In this document: positions 1 to 11,442 of the stretch, one piece after another
Numbering within the stretch: the first letter of the stretch is position 1
How the letters are laid out: the number at the start of each line of letters is the position of its first letter
Source: Chondrus crispus
Lineage: Eukaryota; Rhodophyta; Florideophyceae; Gigartinales; Gigartinaceae
Length of the DNA stretch: 64,000 nt
NCBI RefSeq assembly: GCF_000350225.1
Contig: NW_005178978.1
Coordinates: 124,001-188,000, forward strand
Reading direction: 5' to 3'
Translations under genes and position numbers: made by a program
The notes under the pieces: model-generated
Told to the model about the DNA's origin: nothing
The model's database searches: none
What the model saw: the letters and a program-made list of their open reading frames with translations, nothing else

Positions 1-791
1 GTTGAAGATGGGGCTCCACACTTTGCGATTTGCTTCATCCTTCATCGCATCTTCGCCAGGGAATATTTCTTCGTAGTATTCTATCATCTCTTCGATGACG
101 TCCCCTCCACGGAGAGGGGCTTCGAAAGCGAGGTTGGATGGCACACCACTGTCACTTCCGAAACCTTCAAGAATGACGAAGCCCTTCTCCCGCAGCTCAG
201 TCGCCTTGGCCAGGAAGTATTCATTAGCGACGTTGTCTAATTCCATGGCTGCGTCCCAAAGAGCCTGTTCCTCCTTGTACTTCACGGCCGTATTAGGACT
301 CGGACCCGTGGACGGCAGCGCTTTCATGAACACGTTGGACTTCGTCGACCCGAGTTCCTTGTGTCGCATAGCCGCGGCGTGATAGTACACGGCATGATGA
401 ATTCGCACCAAGTCCATCCTTTCGACCAGGCAATTCGCTCGGTGACTAACCGGTATGCACAAAGAACGAAGCCAAGGAGTTTGATGCCTTATCAGATTCC
501 CTTTCGGCCACTGACTCGGCGGAAGTAAGGCGTGGTTAACCCAATCCGGGTTCTTCGAAACATTCCATACGGCAGATTCGTGTGCCCCAATCGGGAGTAG
601 ACCTGGAAGAATGTCATCGAACTCCCCGACGTCATCTTCCCTTGCCACATCACTTTCGACAGCGGGCGGTAAAGCCGGTATCCTCAATTCCTCTTCCTTC
701 TCTTCAAAGGCAGTGTTGAGGGCACGGATGTTCTTGGTTGACTGGATAGCATCTTCCCTCGTTTCCTCTTTCCTGTTTTCTTCAAAGGTAG
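1..791 (-). CDS. C-terminal extension of the ParB-like protein, exon 2 (partial)
   Basis: The minus strand is open without a stop from about 807 to the window edge, so the protein continues to the left. The frame has no ATG before the codon at ~416, which argues that it is an exon, not a separate gene. The product begins with a charged Glu/Lys-rich stretch, then a region with WVNHALLPPSQWPKG, and near the edge the segment LREKGFVILEGF. That last pattern resembles the N-terminal strand of 2-oxoglutarate/Fe(II) oxygenases, but the HxD...H metal ligands would lie outside the window. The oxygenase idea is therefore only a hint. What is directly visible is coding-like, well-ordered sequence without stops. 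Confidence 0.5.
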
Positions 792-955
792 CTGCAGGGA
801 AATCGTCAATGGATTAGTTTTAATCCTTTGGCGAATCCCTCTCCGAACTGTTACGGATGAGGCCTGTGAGGAGAACCCAGGCCCTTGCGCGTGACGAGGC
901 GGCTAAGACGTATCAACTTGAGACGTAGTCGTTTGAGGTACTTGGCGTGAATTAC
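792..955 (-). other. predicted phase-1 intron of the ParB-like gene
   Basis: On the minus strand the exon end reads AAG, followed by the donor GTAATT (from 955). The acceptor is CCCTGCAG ending at 792, with a branch-like ACTAATC about 25 bases before it. Removing these 164 bases joins the ParB-like frame, after the first base of a codon, exactly in frame to a 263-codon open stretch that has no start codon near its beginning. Without splicing the upstream frame ends 12 codons after the donor, and the downstream frame is preceded by two stops. Confidence 0.5.
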
Positions 956-2966
956 CTTGAGAGATAGGCGCGTCAGCTCGCTTAGAAAGCTCCTTAGGTG
1001 GAGCTAGAGCTTTCACGAGCTTTTTGCGGAGCATATTGAGACGCTTGTCTTGGTCCAAACGCTGCCCAGCTTCATTAACTCCACTCCTGAAACTCTTCAT
1101 CTGCCTTGCCACAAAGTCATCAATCCGCATCTTGGTGTTTCTGCCGACCTCAATCTCCATTTCCAAGACGCTTTGCAACTCCTCGTACGTGTTGGCAATG
1201 GTGCAAAGCTCCTCATAAATTTCAGCAAAGGCTTCAAAGAAAGCATTCTCGTACTCAGTGAAAGCACCGCGCTTCTTTCTCCTTTTCTTCTGACGCTTGA
1301 AGTTCATCGGTTTGTCCGTCTCCACCTCGCACAAGAAGACAACGACACATGAAATACCAAGAAGGATTCCAGACCTATGCAGGGTGAGAAGCCGACGGTT
1401 GCTAGGGTGCGTGATACCGATAGTCCTGGTCGTATCGCAGAGGCTTTTGATGGTGTCGTAGTCGATATCGTACTCCACAAGTCGTAGTGCCAAGTGCGCA
1501 TATCGAGAGTACTGCTTACCCCCCAGCGGACCAAGTACTTTAAGCTTCATTAGCGCGCCTGTGGCACCTGCGACAATCATCACAGTACGCTGATTCTGCA
1601 TATCCAACCGGTTCTTCATCATTCGAACAGCCGCTATAGTTGCGTGAATGGAATCTGTGAAGTTTGAGAACCGGATCTTCGACGAGGTGTCGTTGAGTAG
1701 AGCACCGATGCCTAGTTTTTCCAAGTCTGAAACGGGTTTACCATCCTTCCTGTACCACACCTGTGCATCGATCCATTCGAACTCCTTTTCCTTTTGCAAG
1801 TCAGTAGCCTTGGCCTTATTCATGCCGGTGACACGATGCTGACCGTCGCAAATTAGGGGTTCCATCATCAGCTCATCTAACCCATCGTCTCTCTGCCTCA
1901 ACATCGTAGAGCGGCCGAAGACCATGTCTTCTGGCATGGCCACAGAGATTGCTCCAGCCGCTTTCAGCAGCCCGTGTTTGAGAAGGCTCTCGGTAATTGA
2001 ATCAACATGTCTTTCATCAACCTCCCGAAGAGTTTCTTCCATGATTCTGATGTTACTGACTAAGACCCGGACGTGATGCTGCCCGTAGTTGCTCACATCC
2101 ACTTCAGGGATATCTGGGGCAAAAGACTCGTCTATTTCGATGCCGTTGTCCAGTGTAGCAACTCTCGTTTCCTTCACAAACCGGATGTCATCATCAACAT
2201 TTACAACGTCCATTGGCGAACTGCTGTTGTCAGAGTCTCGTCTACAAGAATCCGCACGAGGTGATTTCGGTGCATCTGCTTCCATTCTGATTTTTCCACG
2301 TGCATCTGAAACGACCGCTGAAACGATGTGTTTCGCCGTGTCCGATTGTTGCTCTTCACCTTTGAATAAACTTAATCTCTTTCGAACGGACATAGGGGTC
2401 TGAGCAGTCTTTTCAACATTAGAAGTTTTCTTGGTAGTGGGAGTGGAGACCGTTCCCTCCATTTCCGACACAACCCCCTTGGCCATCATGAAACTGTCCC
2501 AAGGGTATCGCGCCCATATGTCGACAATCTCTCCAATTGTCTTGGGACAGTGTTGCTCCTCATTGGCCAGGAAAGGATACGGATAGGGGATGTCCTTACG
2601 GTTGTCGTCTATATGGACTTTGTAAACCAGAACGAGGTATTGCGAACCTTTCTCCCAGTCCCCGATGTCCGCAAGGTCGAAAGTTCGGGGCGGCATCTGG
2701 CCCTCGGCACCGAGGGTGATATGCGCAGTTCCCACTCGAACTAGAGCACCGAACTCTTCATGCCCCTCCGGCGTTGCCTGACCTCGTTTGATTTTGAAGT
2801 CATGGGCAAAGAGGGTCACTTCTGCATCGGCTACAAGTCCCTTGGACTGGAGTTCTTCAAGGGAGCGAACCTTTTTTCCAGTTGCACGGCTAGAACCACG
2901 CACACGCCCACGCCCACGACCACGACCTCTTCGTTCCTTTCTAATTCCGCGCTTGGGTGTAGGCAT
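956..2966 (-). CDS. ParB/sulfiredoxin-fold DGQHR protein, exon 1
   Basis: The start is the ATG at 2966, inside the end of an inverted-repeat promoter. Residues 5-25 form an Arg/Gly-rich basic tail (RGRGRGRVRG), possibly a nuclear localisation or DNA-binding element. Residues 40-160 are a globular region I do not recognise. Residues 165-290 are a polar, acidic linker. Residues ~298-395 read like a ParB/sulfiredoxin-fold domain, with LICDGQHRVTGM carrying the DGQHR signature at 374-378. Helix-rich and Lys-rich segments follow. In prokaryotes this fold binds or cuts DNA or nucleotides, and it often accompanies DNA methylases in phages. Unspliced, the frame ends at TAG 903-905. I prefer splicing at 956 into the frame ending at position 1. 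The ParB-like fold rests on the motif and its spacing only, so the function is inferred. Confidence 0.6.
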
Positions 2967-2967
2967 G

Positions 2968-3462
2968 GTAAAAACCTTGATTTATCACTTGTGATACTTC
3001 GATGGGGACAGGAATGAATAGCAGTAAGAGGAGCGGAACAAAAGTGCAGGCTTATGTAGAGAACGAAAAGACGTTGTGCGCGATAGTCGATGAGGTTTCT
3101 TAAACGGACGGCAAGAGAAGGAGTAATCCAGTAAAGCAACCGCTTCGGTCTTCTAGGTTTGCACTTGAGGTTTCCACGCAATATTTCCACTTGAAGGGTG
3201 CTCCAACCCACGGTGACGCGTCCCCTACGCGCGGAGGGGGCCGATTTCAGCACTCTTCCACCACCCAGACCCTTGGGTGATGGTGACAAGATCCGTTCGG
3301 GGTACCCCTGCAGCCAACTATTGTTGACTATCGGCGCAGTCCTCCCCCTATGAGAAAATGTCAATGTTCGAGTTTAGCGGCTAAAGCCACTGAATAGAGG
3401 ACGACCTAGTACAAGTAGTGGTCGATAAGAAGGAACAGGCGCAGCGCAAAACGCATCGCGAG
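2968..3462 (-). repeat. left arm of a ~490 bp inverted repeat (promoter/5'UTR of the ParB-like gene)
   Basis: The minus strand here matches the plus strand of 4073-4556 almost base for base, with scattered substitutions and a ~12-base indel next to the start codon. Both arms end at ATGCCTAC, the first codons of the two divergent genes. A TACATAAGCC motif about 75-95 bases before each ATG is kept and may serve as a TATA-like element. Confidence 0.9.
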
Positions 3463-3840
3463 AATCGATAGACGGGTTTACGACGCGTTCGGGACCTGGA
3501 AGCAAGAAAGACTGTAACTGTGGTCGGAAAGGGAGAGCAGACGCAGTGCAAGTACTCGGTATAGGCGCGCCGGTAGGGTGCGAAGAAGAAAGGTGCTAGA
3601 GAGGAAAAGGGTCGAGTGAGGTCAAAGGGGTAGGAGGAGCAGGACGATTTTTGGACAGAAATGCGTCTACACAGGGGCGATTAAGCTATGGGGAGACGCT
3701 CTACAGACCCGAAATCAACGGCATGGGATGCCCCATGACAGATGACATGCCTGGACATCCCCACTGGAGCGCTGGGATGGTGTGCGGCCAAAAAAAAAAG
3801 GTCAACTTTTTTCGGACGCTCGACCCAGGCACCGGATGGG

Positions 3841-4000
3841 CACATCGATAGTCGATGTGAAAATCAAATCCTTTTTTTGCGCAAATTTTTGGACGATTTG
3901 ATTCCCACATCGAGTGTCCATGTGCAAATCAGATCATTTTTTTGGGCATTTTTTTGGCCGATTTTACTTGCACATCGAGTGTCCATGTGCATATCAGGTG
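3841..4000 (+). repeat. three 65 bp tandem repeats with dyads in the inverted-repeat core
   Basis: Units start at 3841, 3906 and 3971. Each opens with a dyad: CACATCGA-TAG-TCGATGTG in the first, CACAT...CATGTG in the next two. An A-rich AAATCAGATC-type segment and a T-run follow. They lie between the two arms that drive the ParB-like and methyltransferase-SET genes, so they are candidate operator or parS-like sites. That role is inferred from position and symmetry only. Confidence 0.75.
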
Positions 4001-4072
4001 TCAGGGACGCGCGTCCACCAAGGTGCCTGCATGCTCATGCTGGCCCTGGTGTCACCTTCTACTTTTCAGACC

Positions 4073-4556
4073 GCTCGCGCTGCGTTTTGCGCTGCGCCTG
4101 TTCCTTCTTATCGACCACTACTTGTACTAGGTCGTCCTCTATTCAGTGGCTTTAGCCGCTAAACTCGAACATTGACATTTTCTCATAGGGGGAGGACTGC
4201 GCCGATAGTCAACAATAGTTGGCTGCAGGGGTACCCCGAACGGATCTTGTCACCATCACCCAAGGGTCTGGGTGGTGGAAGAGTGCTGAAATCGGCCCCC
4301 TCCGCGCGTAGGGGACGCGTCACCGTGGGTTGGAGCACCCTTCAAGTGGAAATATTGCGTGGAAACCTCAAGTGCAAACCTAGAAGACCGACGCGGTTGC
4401 TTTACTGGATTACTCCTTCTCTTGCCGTCCGTTTAAGAAACCTCATCGACTTTCGCGCACAACGTCTTTTCGTTCTCTACATAAGCCTGCACTTTTGTTC
4501 AGCTTCTCTTACTGCTATCCGTTCCTGTTCCCATGTAAGTATCACACGTGATAAAC
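4073..4556 (+). repeat. right arm of the inverted repeat (promoter/5'UTR of the methyltransferase-SET gene)
   Basis: Inverted partner of 2968-3462. The arms are separated by about 610 bp. The similarity is high over the whole non-coding stretch and stops just after the start codons, as if one promoter had been duplicated in inverted orientation to serve two genes. The core 3463-4072 outside the 65 bp repeats shows no gene. Confidence 0.9.
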
Positions 4557-7500
4557 ATGCCTACTCAAGCGAAAACCTCTTCCTTCGTGAAGCGCCTCAA
4601 AGCCATGCAGGTAGTGCGAGCAGCCGTAATCGAGCAAACTGGGAACGTGGTACCGAAACTTGGAGATATCGCGGATTGGGTTGAGAATAACCTTGAGACC
4701 GATGCTGCAAAGAACTGCTTACAATCTTTGGGAGGCGAAAATGTATCCGAGGCAGAGGTTCGCAAATCAAAAATGAATCAACGTCAAGTCGCACAAGTCT
4801 ATGCAATCGTGCTGGCGCTTCTTGGTTGCGGGAGAGGCAATGATACTAGACCCTGGCAAATCTTCGAAATCATAAGCGACATTAACGGCGACAGCTTCAA
4901 TGCTAGAGGTCTCCAGTGTACGTTTTTTAGCAACACGAGTTCCAAAAGTAATACTGTGAAAGAGCCACGATTCCTTACTTTGCCCGCAACTTCCTTCGAG
5001 GCAATGATGTTCCTAATCTATGTGGGAGTAGTTATGAACTGTCACACCAGGAAACAAGGATCACCATGTGCCAAGAGAAAGAAGGTATTGCAGAACTACA
5101 AGGTCAATAGGGAGACGTCACAGCGTATTGGCTTTGCTGTTCAGCAAGTTATTCGAGCATGGGATTGCAAGGCCAGATATATGGGATTCAAGAACTGCGA
5201 AGAAATGATATATCCTTACATCATCTTGACAAGTGACGACGGTGAGTTGTGCTTTACTGTGTTGAGTTCAGGCTTCGCCCACAAAAAACAGAAGGATACA
5301 ATCACAGTCAACGCCGGGCATTCTGTCTCCCCGATGAATGTTCCCCACAAGCATTTGGCCGCGTTCCAGTCGTGGATAATGCTCTCCGCGAGGCAGCAAA
5401 ACTTGTTCTGAGTAATATCCGCTTCCTCGTGAAATCGGATTACTTGTATGAAATGCCTTCCATGGCGAATTGGATGGCTTTGGACAGGTTCAAGAAAGTT
5501 CAGGAAACGATCCCTCCCATCATCGATGGTTATCCGAACGAAATGGTCAATCACGTGAAGAATTCCCTCCCACAACAAGACATAGAGATGGTTTCTTCTG
5601 TAAACTCCACTGAACAGGCGCGACAAGAAAACATCCTTGCAAGGAGCCTCGCAGTTTTCGCCAGGCGCAGGACTGCTTCTAAGTCCGTCTTACACACCGA
5701 CTCTGTACAGGCGGTGCGGGAAAGTGAATCGGTGAGTAGTGCTCCAGACAGGTCAGATTCCCGGGCAGGACGCTGGCCTGCACAATCACGGACTCTGTCA
5801 GTCATGCAGGAGTGTAAAGGTGAAGGCTGTGAGTGTCGAGAAGCTTTAAAGAATGTCTGCAGGGCAATGAATAAGTACGCAAGGACGTATAGCTGTACAT
5901 TCCCAGAGCTATCGCAGGAAGATATCTCATCATGTTCCGAACAAATATTGGAAGGAGTACAGCTGGTGCTTTGTGACCCACCTTACAACTACCGAAGAGA
6001 GAACAATCTTCCGAATTCAACCCATGACAACCTCAGCAAAAGTGACATGACTGATTGTGTTCGCGAGATCAGTCAGATGCTCCGTGAGGGTGGACATGCG
6101 TTTGTGTTCTGCTCTGCATTGCAATTCAAACTCTAGTATGACGCCTTCGCATCGTGTACAGTTGCAGTCAGTTCTGATAATGAAGATGAACAAGATGAGG
6201 AAGAATCAAATCAAGGCGATGAGGAAGGGCGGTCAGGAACCGAAGACCTCCTAGAAGTGAATATCCCTGCGGAGCGTCTCCGAATTTTCAGTGTGGATCC
6301 CTCACCAGTGCTTATGAACAGCATGCCGTGTCATTATTACACGAATGCTGCCATCGAGACGACGGCTTTCAGACGAATTTCCGAGATGGCTGTACATGTC
6401 ACTAAGAAAGGACTCAATTCGAAGGACGCTTTCGCCCTGGTTAACTACGATAACTTCAACTTCGTCTCTTCCCGCCATCCGGCTTGGACTAACATTATCG
6501 ACAACGTTCCGAGACTAGAAGAGGGAGAGAGGCTTAAGCACCCCGACGCCCCGAGGTCAAAGTTCGTCCCGTTGCGACCGGAGCAGAAACCTCTACGTCT
6601 TCTCATGGAAATCATTTCTCGCTTGACTCAACCGGGTGATTACTTTGTTGATATGTTCAGTGGAACCTTTTCAACTGGAGTGGCTTGTCTTTCGCTCAAA
6701 AAGCATCGGAGATTTGTGGGGTGTGAACGGGACCCGGTTGCCTGGCTTGCTGCGACAGAAAAATTGGAGCTGGTCTTTGCTCAGAGTGTTCTGAACCCAT
6801 CTTCTGACATCAACATACCACAGTTGGAATCCGCAGCAGAGCTATTGTTGGCTCATAATCCGGCATTTACAAGGGCCGCTGAGAAGGGCTCAGATTGGAA
6901 GCCTCCGAGAGGATGTCTTTACTTTCAACAAGCTCCGGAGCACATTTTGAAGTTCCTAGCCACTAAGTTACAAGCACTAAATATGGTGCAAGAGTGCAAA
7001 GGAAAGCCTTTATCCGAGTGAGCCAGAGAATATATCGGAGGCCTTCAAACAGTTCACTGCGAAGATATCATTTTATATGAGTGTATGGTTCTCGGTTTGA
7101 TTGAGGCTCCTTCAAAGCACTGGACTGATGGCTCTCTTGGTGTTTTTACGACCAGAACTGTTCGGAGGGGAGAGGTTATATGCCCTATTTATGGAACAAT
7201 CGTTTATAGGGACTTAACAAAACAAAGTCAGTCCACAAAACAATACGGTGAAATCGGTGTACTTGGGTGTACACCTGAAATGTTCCGCAACTGTTCATAT
7301 ACGATTGAATTGAGCAAGAGTTTTTGGGGCGTGAGAGAGGTTTACATTGTTCCTGCTCAGTTCGGCGTCGCAAGAAGGATCAGACTGGCTACGGGGACTA
7401 GAGAGGTGGAGGGACACGGACTTTGGAAGGCGGGGACACCGAATGTGTCCCTTTGCTACAAGTCGACAAAGGTAGCTGACCTGAATTTTGTTTGCGGCCA

Positions 7501-7567
7501 TGATACAGTTTTATATGTCGCAACCACGGATATAGAGGCCGGCGCAGAACTTCTAGTCAGCGTATAG
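4557..7567 (+). pseudogene. N4/N6 DNA methyltransferase-SET domain fusion (interrupted)
   Basis: Starts at ATG 4557. Codons to ~5365 encode a ~270-residue N-terminal region I do not recognise. A one-base frameshift near 5365 then leads into a frame kept to 7567. Motif IV CDPPYNYRRE lies at ~5972-6000 and the SAM-binding motif FSGTFSTG at ~6656-6679, followed by FVGCERD. This IV-then-I order defines a beta-class amino-methylase like those of bacteria and phages. From ~7124 a ~145-residue SET-like domain follows: GVFTTRTVRRGEVI, then PNVSLCY, then ATTDIEAGAELLVSV. It has no post-SET cysteines and resembles compact viral-type SET domains in size. Two in-frame stops interrupt the frame, TAG at 6134 (LQFKL*YDAF) and TGA at 7019 (LSE*ARE), both where Trp fits. 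The gene is probably dead, unless stops are read through. Domain assignments are good; target base and histone site are unknown. Confidence 0.7.
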
Positions 7568-7592
7568 AAGTATTCCGAGTTGTGTGGTAGTG

Positions 7593-10500
7593 CTAGAAGC
7601 TGTTGAATGAAGACCAGAGTTCTTGTTCCGCACATATACTTATGCCCGACGTGACGGATACCCTTCCTTTCGCCCCCACACCTGATAATTCCACCGTATG
7701 GAAGACTCCTGTGTTGTACTGTTGAGTTTGATGTGGATATGAGACACATCTGATCGTCGCTTTCTTCGCTCCCTGTTCGCAGTAGTGCATAACTAATGCC
7801 TTTCGAACGTAGCTTCCAAGCTCAACCAGCGCTCTTCTTTCGTTTCGTTGTTGTATTAACACGCGGTATCCATCTTCCTCCGCTTCGCACTCCTTCACTG
7901 CGCAATATCGTATTGTTTCCTGACTTTCTTTCCCACGAGCGTCCAGAATCTGGACTTGAAATACGGCTAGCACCATCCAGGACCTTCTGTCTTGATCATG
8001 CTCAGAATCTTTGTTCTCATGAAGGATGAATATGAGATCAGGATCCGCGGTCGAAACTATACAAGCCTGCAGGGCTTGAATCACGCTACCATAGGATATA
8101 GTTGCCAGAACAGATGTTTGGTCCCTCTTTTGCCCGTCTGTTACTTTGCACCACTTCGCAGTTCCATATGTATGTACAGTTACGAAATTTCCATGCTCCG
8201 CCCGGCCACTTCTAAGACATATCTTGTGTTTCCATAAATGCTCTAAAAGCTCCCTTGCTTTCAACAGAAATGCAAGGTCAGATGATTGGAACATTTCTGA
8301 ATATTGACCTCCGTCCGCAGTGTTTCCTAGGTTCATAATTCTTGACTTCTCTACGCGCCAGTCCTTCCTACTGAGAGACGATGATAAAATTCCTTTCCGA
8401 TGGAATAGAAGGTTCTGCAGAACAGGAGTTGGGAAGCAGTCCTGAAGCTTTTGTAGTAATCTTCCGGCATCCTGCAGCCCAGAACTGTCGTAGCCCAAGA
8501 GATTCAAAACCGAATTCGCTGACTCAAAGCTCCATCCGTTCTCACTGGTGCCAATGCCTTCAGTCTCAATTGCCAGACGAGTCTTCCAGTCGTTGGCAAG
8601 ACGATGTTCCATAGCCTGTAATTGTGAGTTTTCATATTGGATTGAGCCACCCCCCTCTTCAATGGCTGATGAGCGCTTTCAAACAACAATTCTTGTACAT
8701 GTCTTACGCTACGGAACAGTGGCAATGTATGAGTGAAGAACTCCAACAGTCTGTGAAGGTTTGGTTTGTCCAAATAAGTGGAGGCAAAGCTGTTTGTGCG
8801 ACACAGCTTATCTACTCGAGATAGGTAACGAAGTGCCATATTCCGAATCTCCAGGAGTCTTTTGGTTCCTCCTTCTTCATTGTGTGTGTCTATTGACCTC
8901 TTACCATCTATTCTTGATTCCGGAAAGTACTGCGTCCTGCTCACGAGAGAGGAAAACAGGTCGAGGAGGTTGAGAGCTTCATCGATAGTAGCACAGTTTC
9001 CGCTCACTCCCTCGCCAGTGATTTTGTGCACGTACCAAGTACACTTCATCGCTCGTGGTGCTACCAAGAGCAGGCAGTACATAGACGATATCGTCATTGA
9101 ATGTAGCACATGCTTGTCATGGTTGATTAGGCTCTCCTGATATATGAGATGTCCATCCTTCAAAGCCACTTCGGCAATCGCCTCAGCATCTCTGCGTACA
9201 TCTTTTGGTAGCAATGTTATACAGAGATTCATGATGTCGCGACCAATCCCGAGGAAAAGATGATCGGGAGCCACAACGCATGAGCGATACGAATCGAAAA
9301 CAGAAGGAACAACCGGTTTCCTACTGCCAAGTACACGAGGTACACGAGCGCGAACGTGTTGTAGTTTTGCAGAGAGTTGATGAAGTGCCTGCAAACTTGT
9401 CTCAAACGTATCTGCGTCATCCATTCCGAGGGCTTTCAACTCTTCCCTGGATAACTTGGATATCCTCAATGCAGTAGCCCGGTTCTCATCTCTCGCGAAA
9501 AATGGATGGTCGGAATGGATGTGAGTTGTGTAACAATACTTGCTTCCTTGAAATCCAGACTTGTCGTACCTTCCATAGCTGCATAAGTGACATGGAACAT
9601 TGGAGCAGTGCCCTAGTAGGTCCAAAGTGTGGGAGACTGCAGGATAGTCCCCGACGTACCCGACGACATCGAGAAAAAGAACAACCTTCTCTCCTTCTGC
9701 GGTAGTCATCTCAAATCCCTTTTCTGTCCCCTCAATGATATCATCAATAACTGCCGCCCGTACCTCGTTTGTAGATACTCCTGGAGGAGTTAAACCGATG
9801 GGTCTGATGGCTCCGGCTCCGTTGCGGTTCTCCGGAGCCATACCTATTGGCAGCATGTATGCACCACCCATGCTTCCCTTCTTTCCAATGTACGGCGTAA
9901 ATCCATCAGAGTACAGAAACATTCTGTACACAACGTACTTTCTTCCATCTTCAAGACGTCCACTGTTCTCCTCGTCGACGCGATGGCCCTTGTCCATCGG
10001 ATTATCATCCGCAGATACTCGCTTCACTACGATTTTGTCAAACATCTGGTTGTAAACCCCCCTATTCGTGCCAGTGAGATTCGAAACATTTCTTTCAGAA
10101 GATACAACCAAGCTGGTGGCGTAGTCGTCATCACAGTTATGTCTTCTCCACATGCTATACACAAGGAAGGGTTTTTGCGTGGGTTCTTCCGAATCTTCGG
10201 CATCTGGCTGTCCTGGAAGTGCAAGTTCGACGACCATGTCACTGGGAAGGAATGCCCGAGATTCTGGTCTCTTCATCTTCATCCTTTTGGTATGCTTTGA
10301 ATTGGACTGCTCCTGCGGTTCTGTCCAGTTCGGATCATCGTAAACAAAGAAGGAAGAAACAACTGCATCAAAGCTCATGTTTGTTGAGGACGTTACTGCA
10401 AACTGGGCTTGCATCAATCTGCCCTTACCGCGTCACTTGTTTCGAACGTGATGTTAAGAAGGAGCCCTTTTCGAAGTTGCACCGTCAAACCATCTTCGGT

Positions 10501-11442
10501 TGGAATCCGATAAACAGATAGACTCCCAGCCCTATCCTGTATTATTGGAGTGTCCTCAATATCCAAGAACCTTGGTACCTCCCTTGACGGATCCATATCA
10601 TGCCGTCTTCCTTGCACCATCTCCCGCAATCTTGCTGTCGAAAAATCAAGTTTCGCCCAGTCCCTAGGCCTTACAATCATGGTAGGAGCGCTGTCCTGTG
10701 AGGAATACTTTCCAACGCCAGCCTTCGACCCAGACTTCGAGAAATCCACAGTAAAAATTTCTACACGACAAGGAACGAAGAAGTTGGATTTCGCAAATGG
10801 ACGAACACGTCTCTTCACAGTAGATGTACTTGGCAGTTTGAGAGTGAGCTGCCTTTCATTCGGTCTCCAGTTCCTAAAGTTAGCAAGTGTCTAATACGCA
10901 GTCTCGCTGAGACGTGTGCTCCCAGTTGCTGTTATCAGTGATGCAATATTTGTCCAGGTCAATCGAATTCCACCAGAAGCACCGTCGAACATGCTGTCTA
11001 TCAGCTCTTCGCACCCTTCAGCTTCGTAGACAACGTCCTGCTCAACGCTCAATCCAATGTCTAATCCAGAAATTCGTTCGCTTTCTTCACAACGGAGCGT
11101 GTCATTTCGTTCGGAGTGAGGACTTAATGGAAGTGCCTCCTCGCCTTCATGCATCACGCCTTGGTTTTCTTGGAGGTCGCTTAAAAGCCCGTCTTTCAAA
11201 AGGGAAGCATAGGATTCTGATTGACGGTCTAGTAATTTGAATCCATCCCAGGGACGTTTTGCTGGCTTTGTAGACAGTTGCCTACATGGCCTTGCTCTTT
11301 TTCGATGTCTTTCAAGCTGAGGTTCAGAAGAAGATGGTGCGTGCCCATCCGAAGTAGTCCCTTGTGATGCAACATCTTCGGAACGCTTTGCATAAGGTCC
11401 GCGTTTTTTAAGAACCCAACGACTCTTGCTTTGACGCCCCAT
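7593..11442 (-). pseudogene. CACTA/Plavaka-like DDE transposase (interrupted)
   Basis: ATG at 11442 (MGRQSKSRWVLKKRG). The first frame runs to TAG 10891-10893, which lies inside otherwise continuous coding (ETAY*TLANF), and goes on to TGA 10414. The frame then shifts into 10417-8504, and shifts again near 8600 into a frame ending at 7593. About 1,280 codons in all. The central frame carries FLYSDGFTPYIGKKGS, a DDE-type first acidic block, then VVGYVGDYP and a CHLC knuckle (GHCSNVPCHLCSYG), then ESAHQPLKRG near the C-terminal end of the core. This order (SDG block, GD-P, CxxC after a GH) fits the CACTA/Plavaka group of transposases. The extra ~330-residue C-terminal part is not recognised. It converges on the methyltransferase-SET gene, 25 bp apart. 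The superfamily call is moderate; KDZ was considered and judged less likely. Confidence 0.6.

Noticed and set aside
2831-4684. Near-identical ~170-codon frames in both inverted-repeat arms (2831-3364 minus, 4172-4684 plus)
   Set aside because: They exist because the arms are copies of one sequence. They run into the start of the real genes in another frame and show no protein-like pattern.
8504-10417. KDZ-type transposase or TET/JBP-associated element as the identity of the large transposase
   Set aside because: The block order with YSDGF, GDYP and GH...CHLC fits CACTA/Plavaka better. I did not see the DANF-type block expected for KDZ.
10415-10450. 33-base intron (GTAAGG...TTTGCAG) to join the transposase frames at 10415
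   Set aside because: The join creates an immediate TAA, and the length is too short; a frameshift is simpler.
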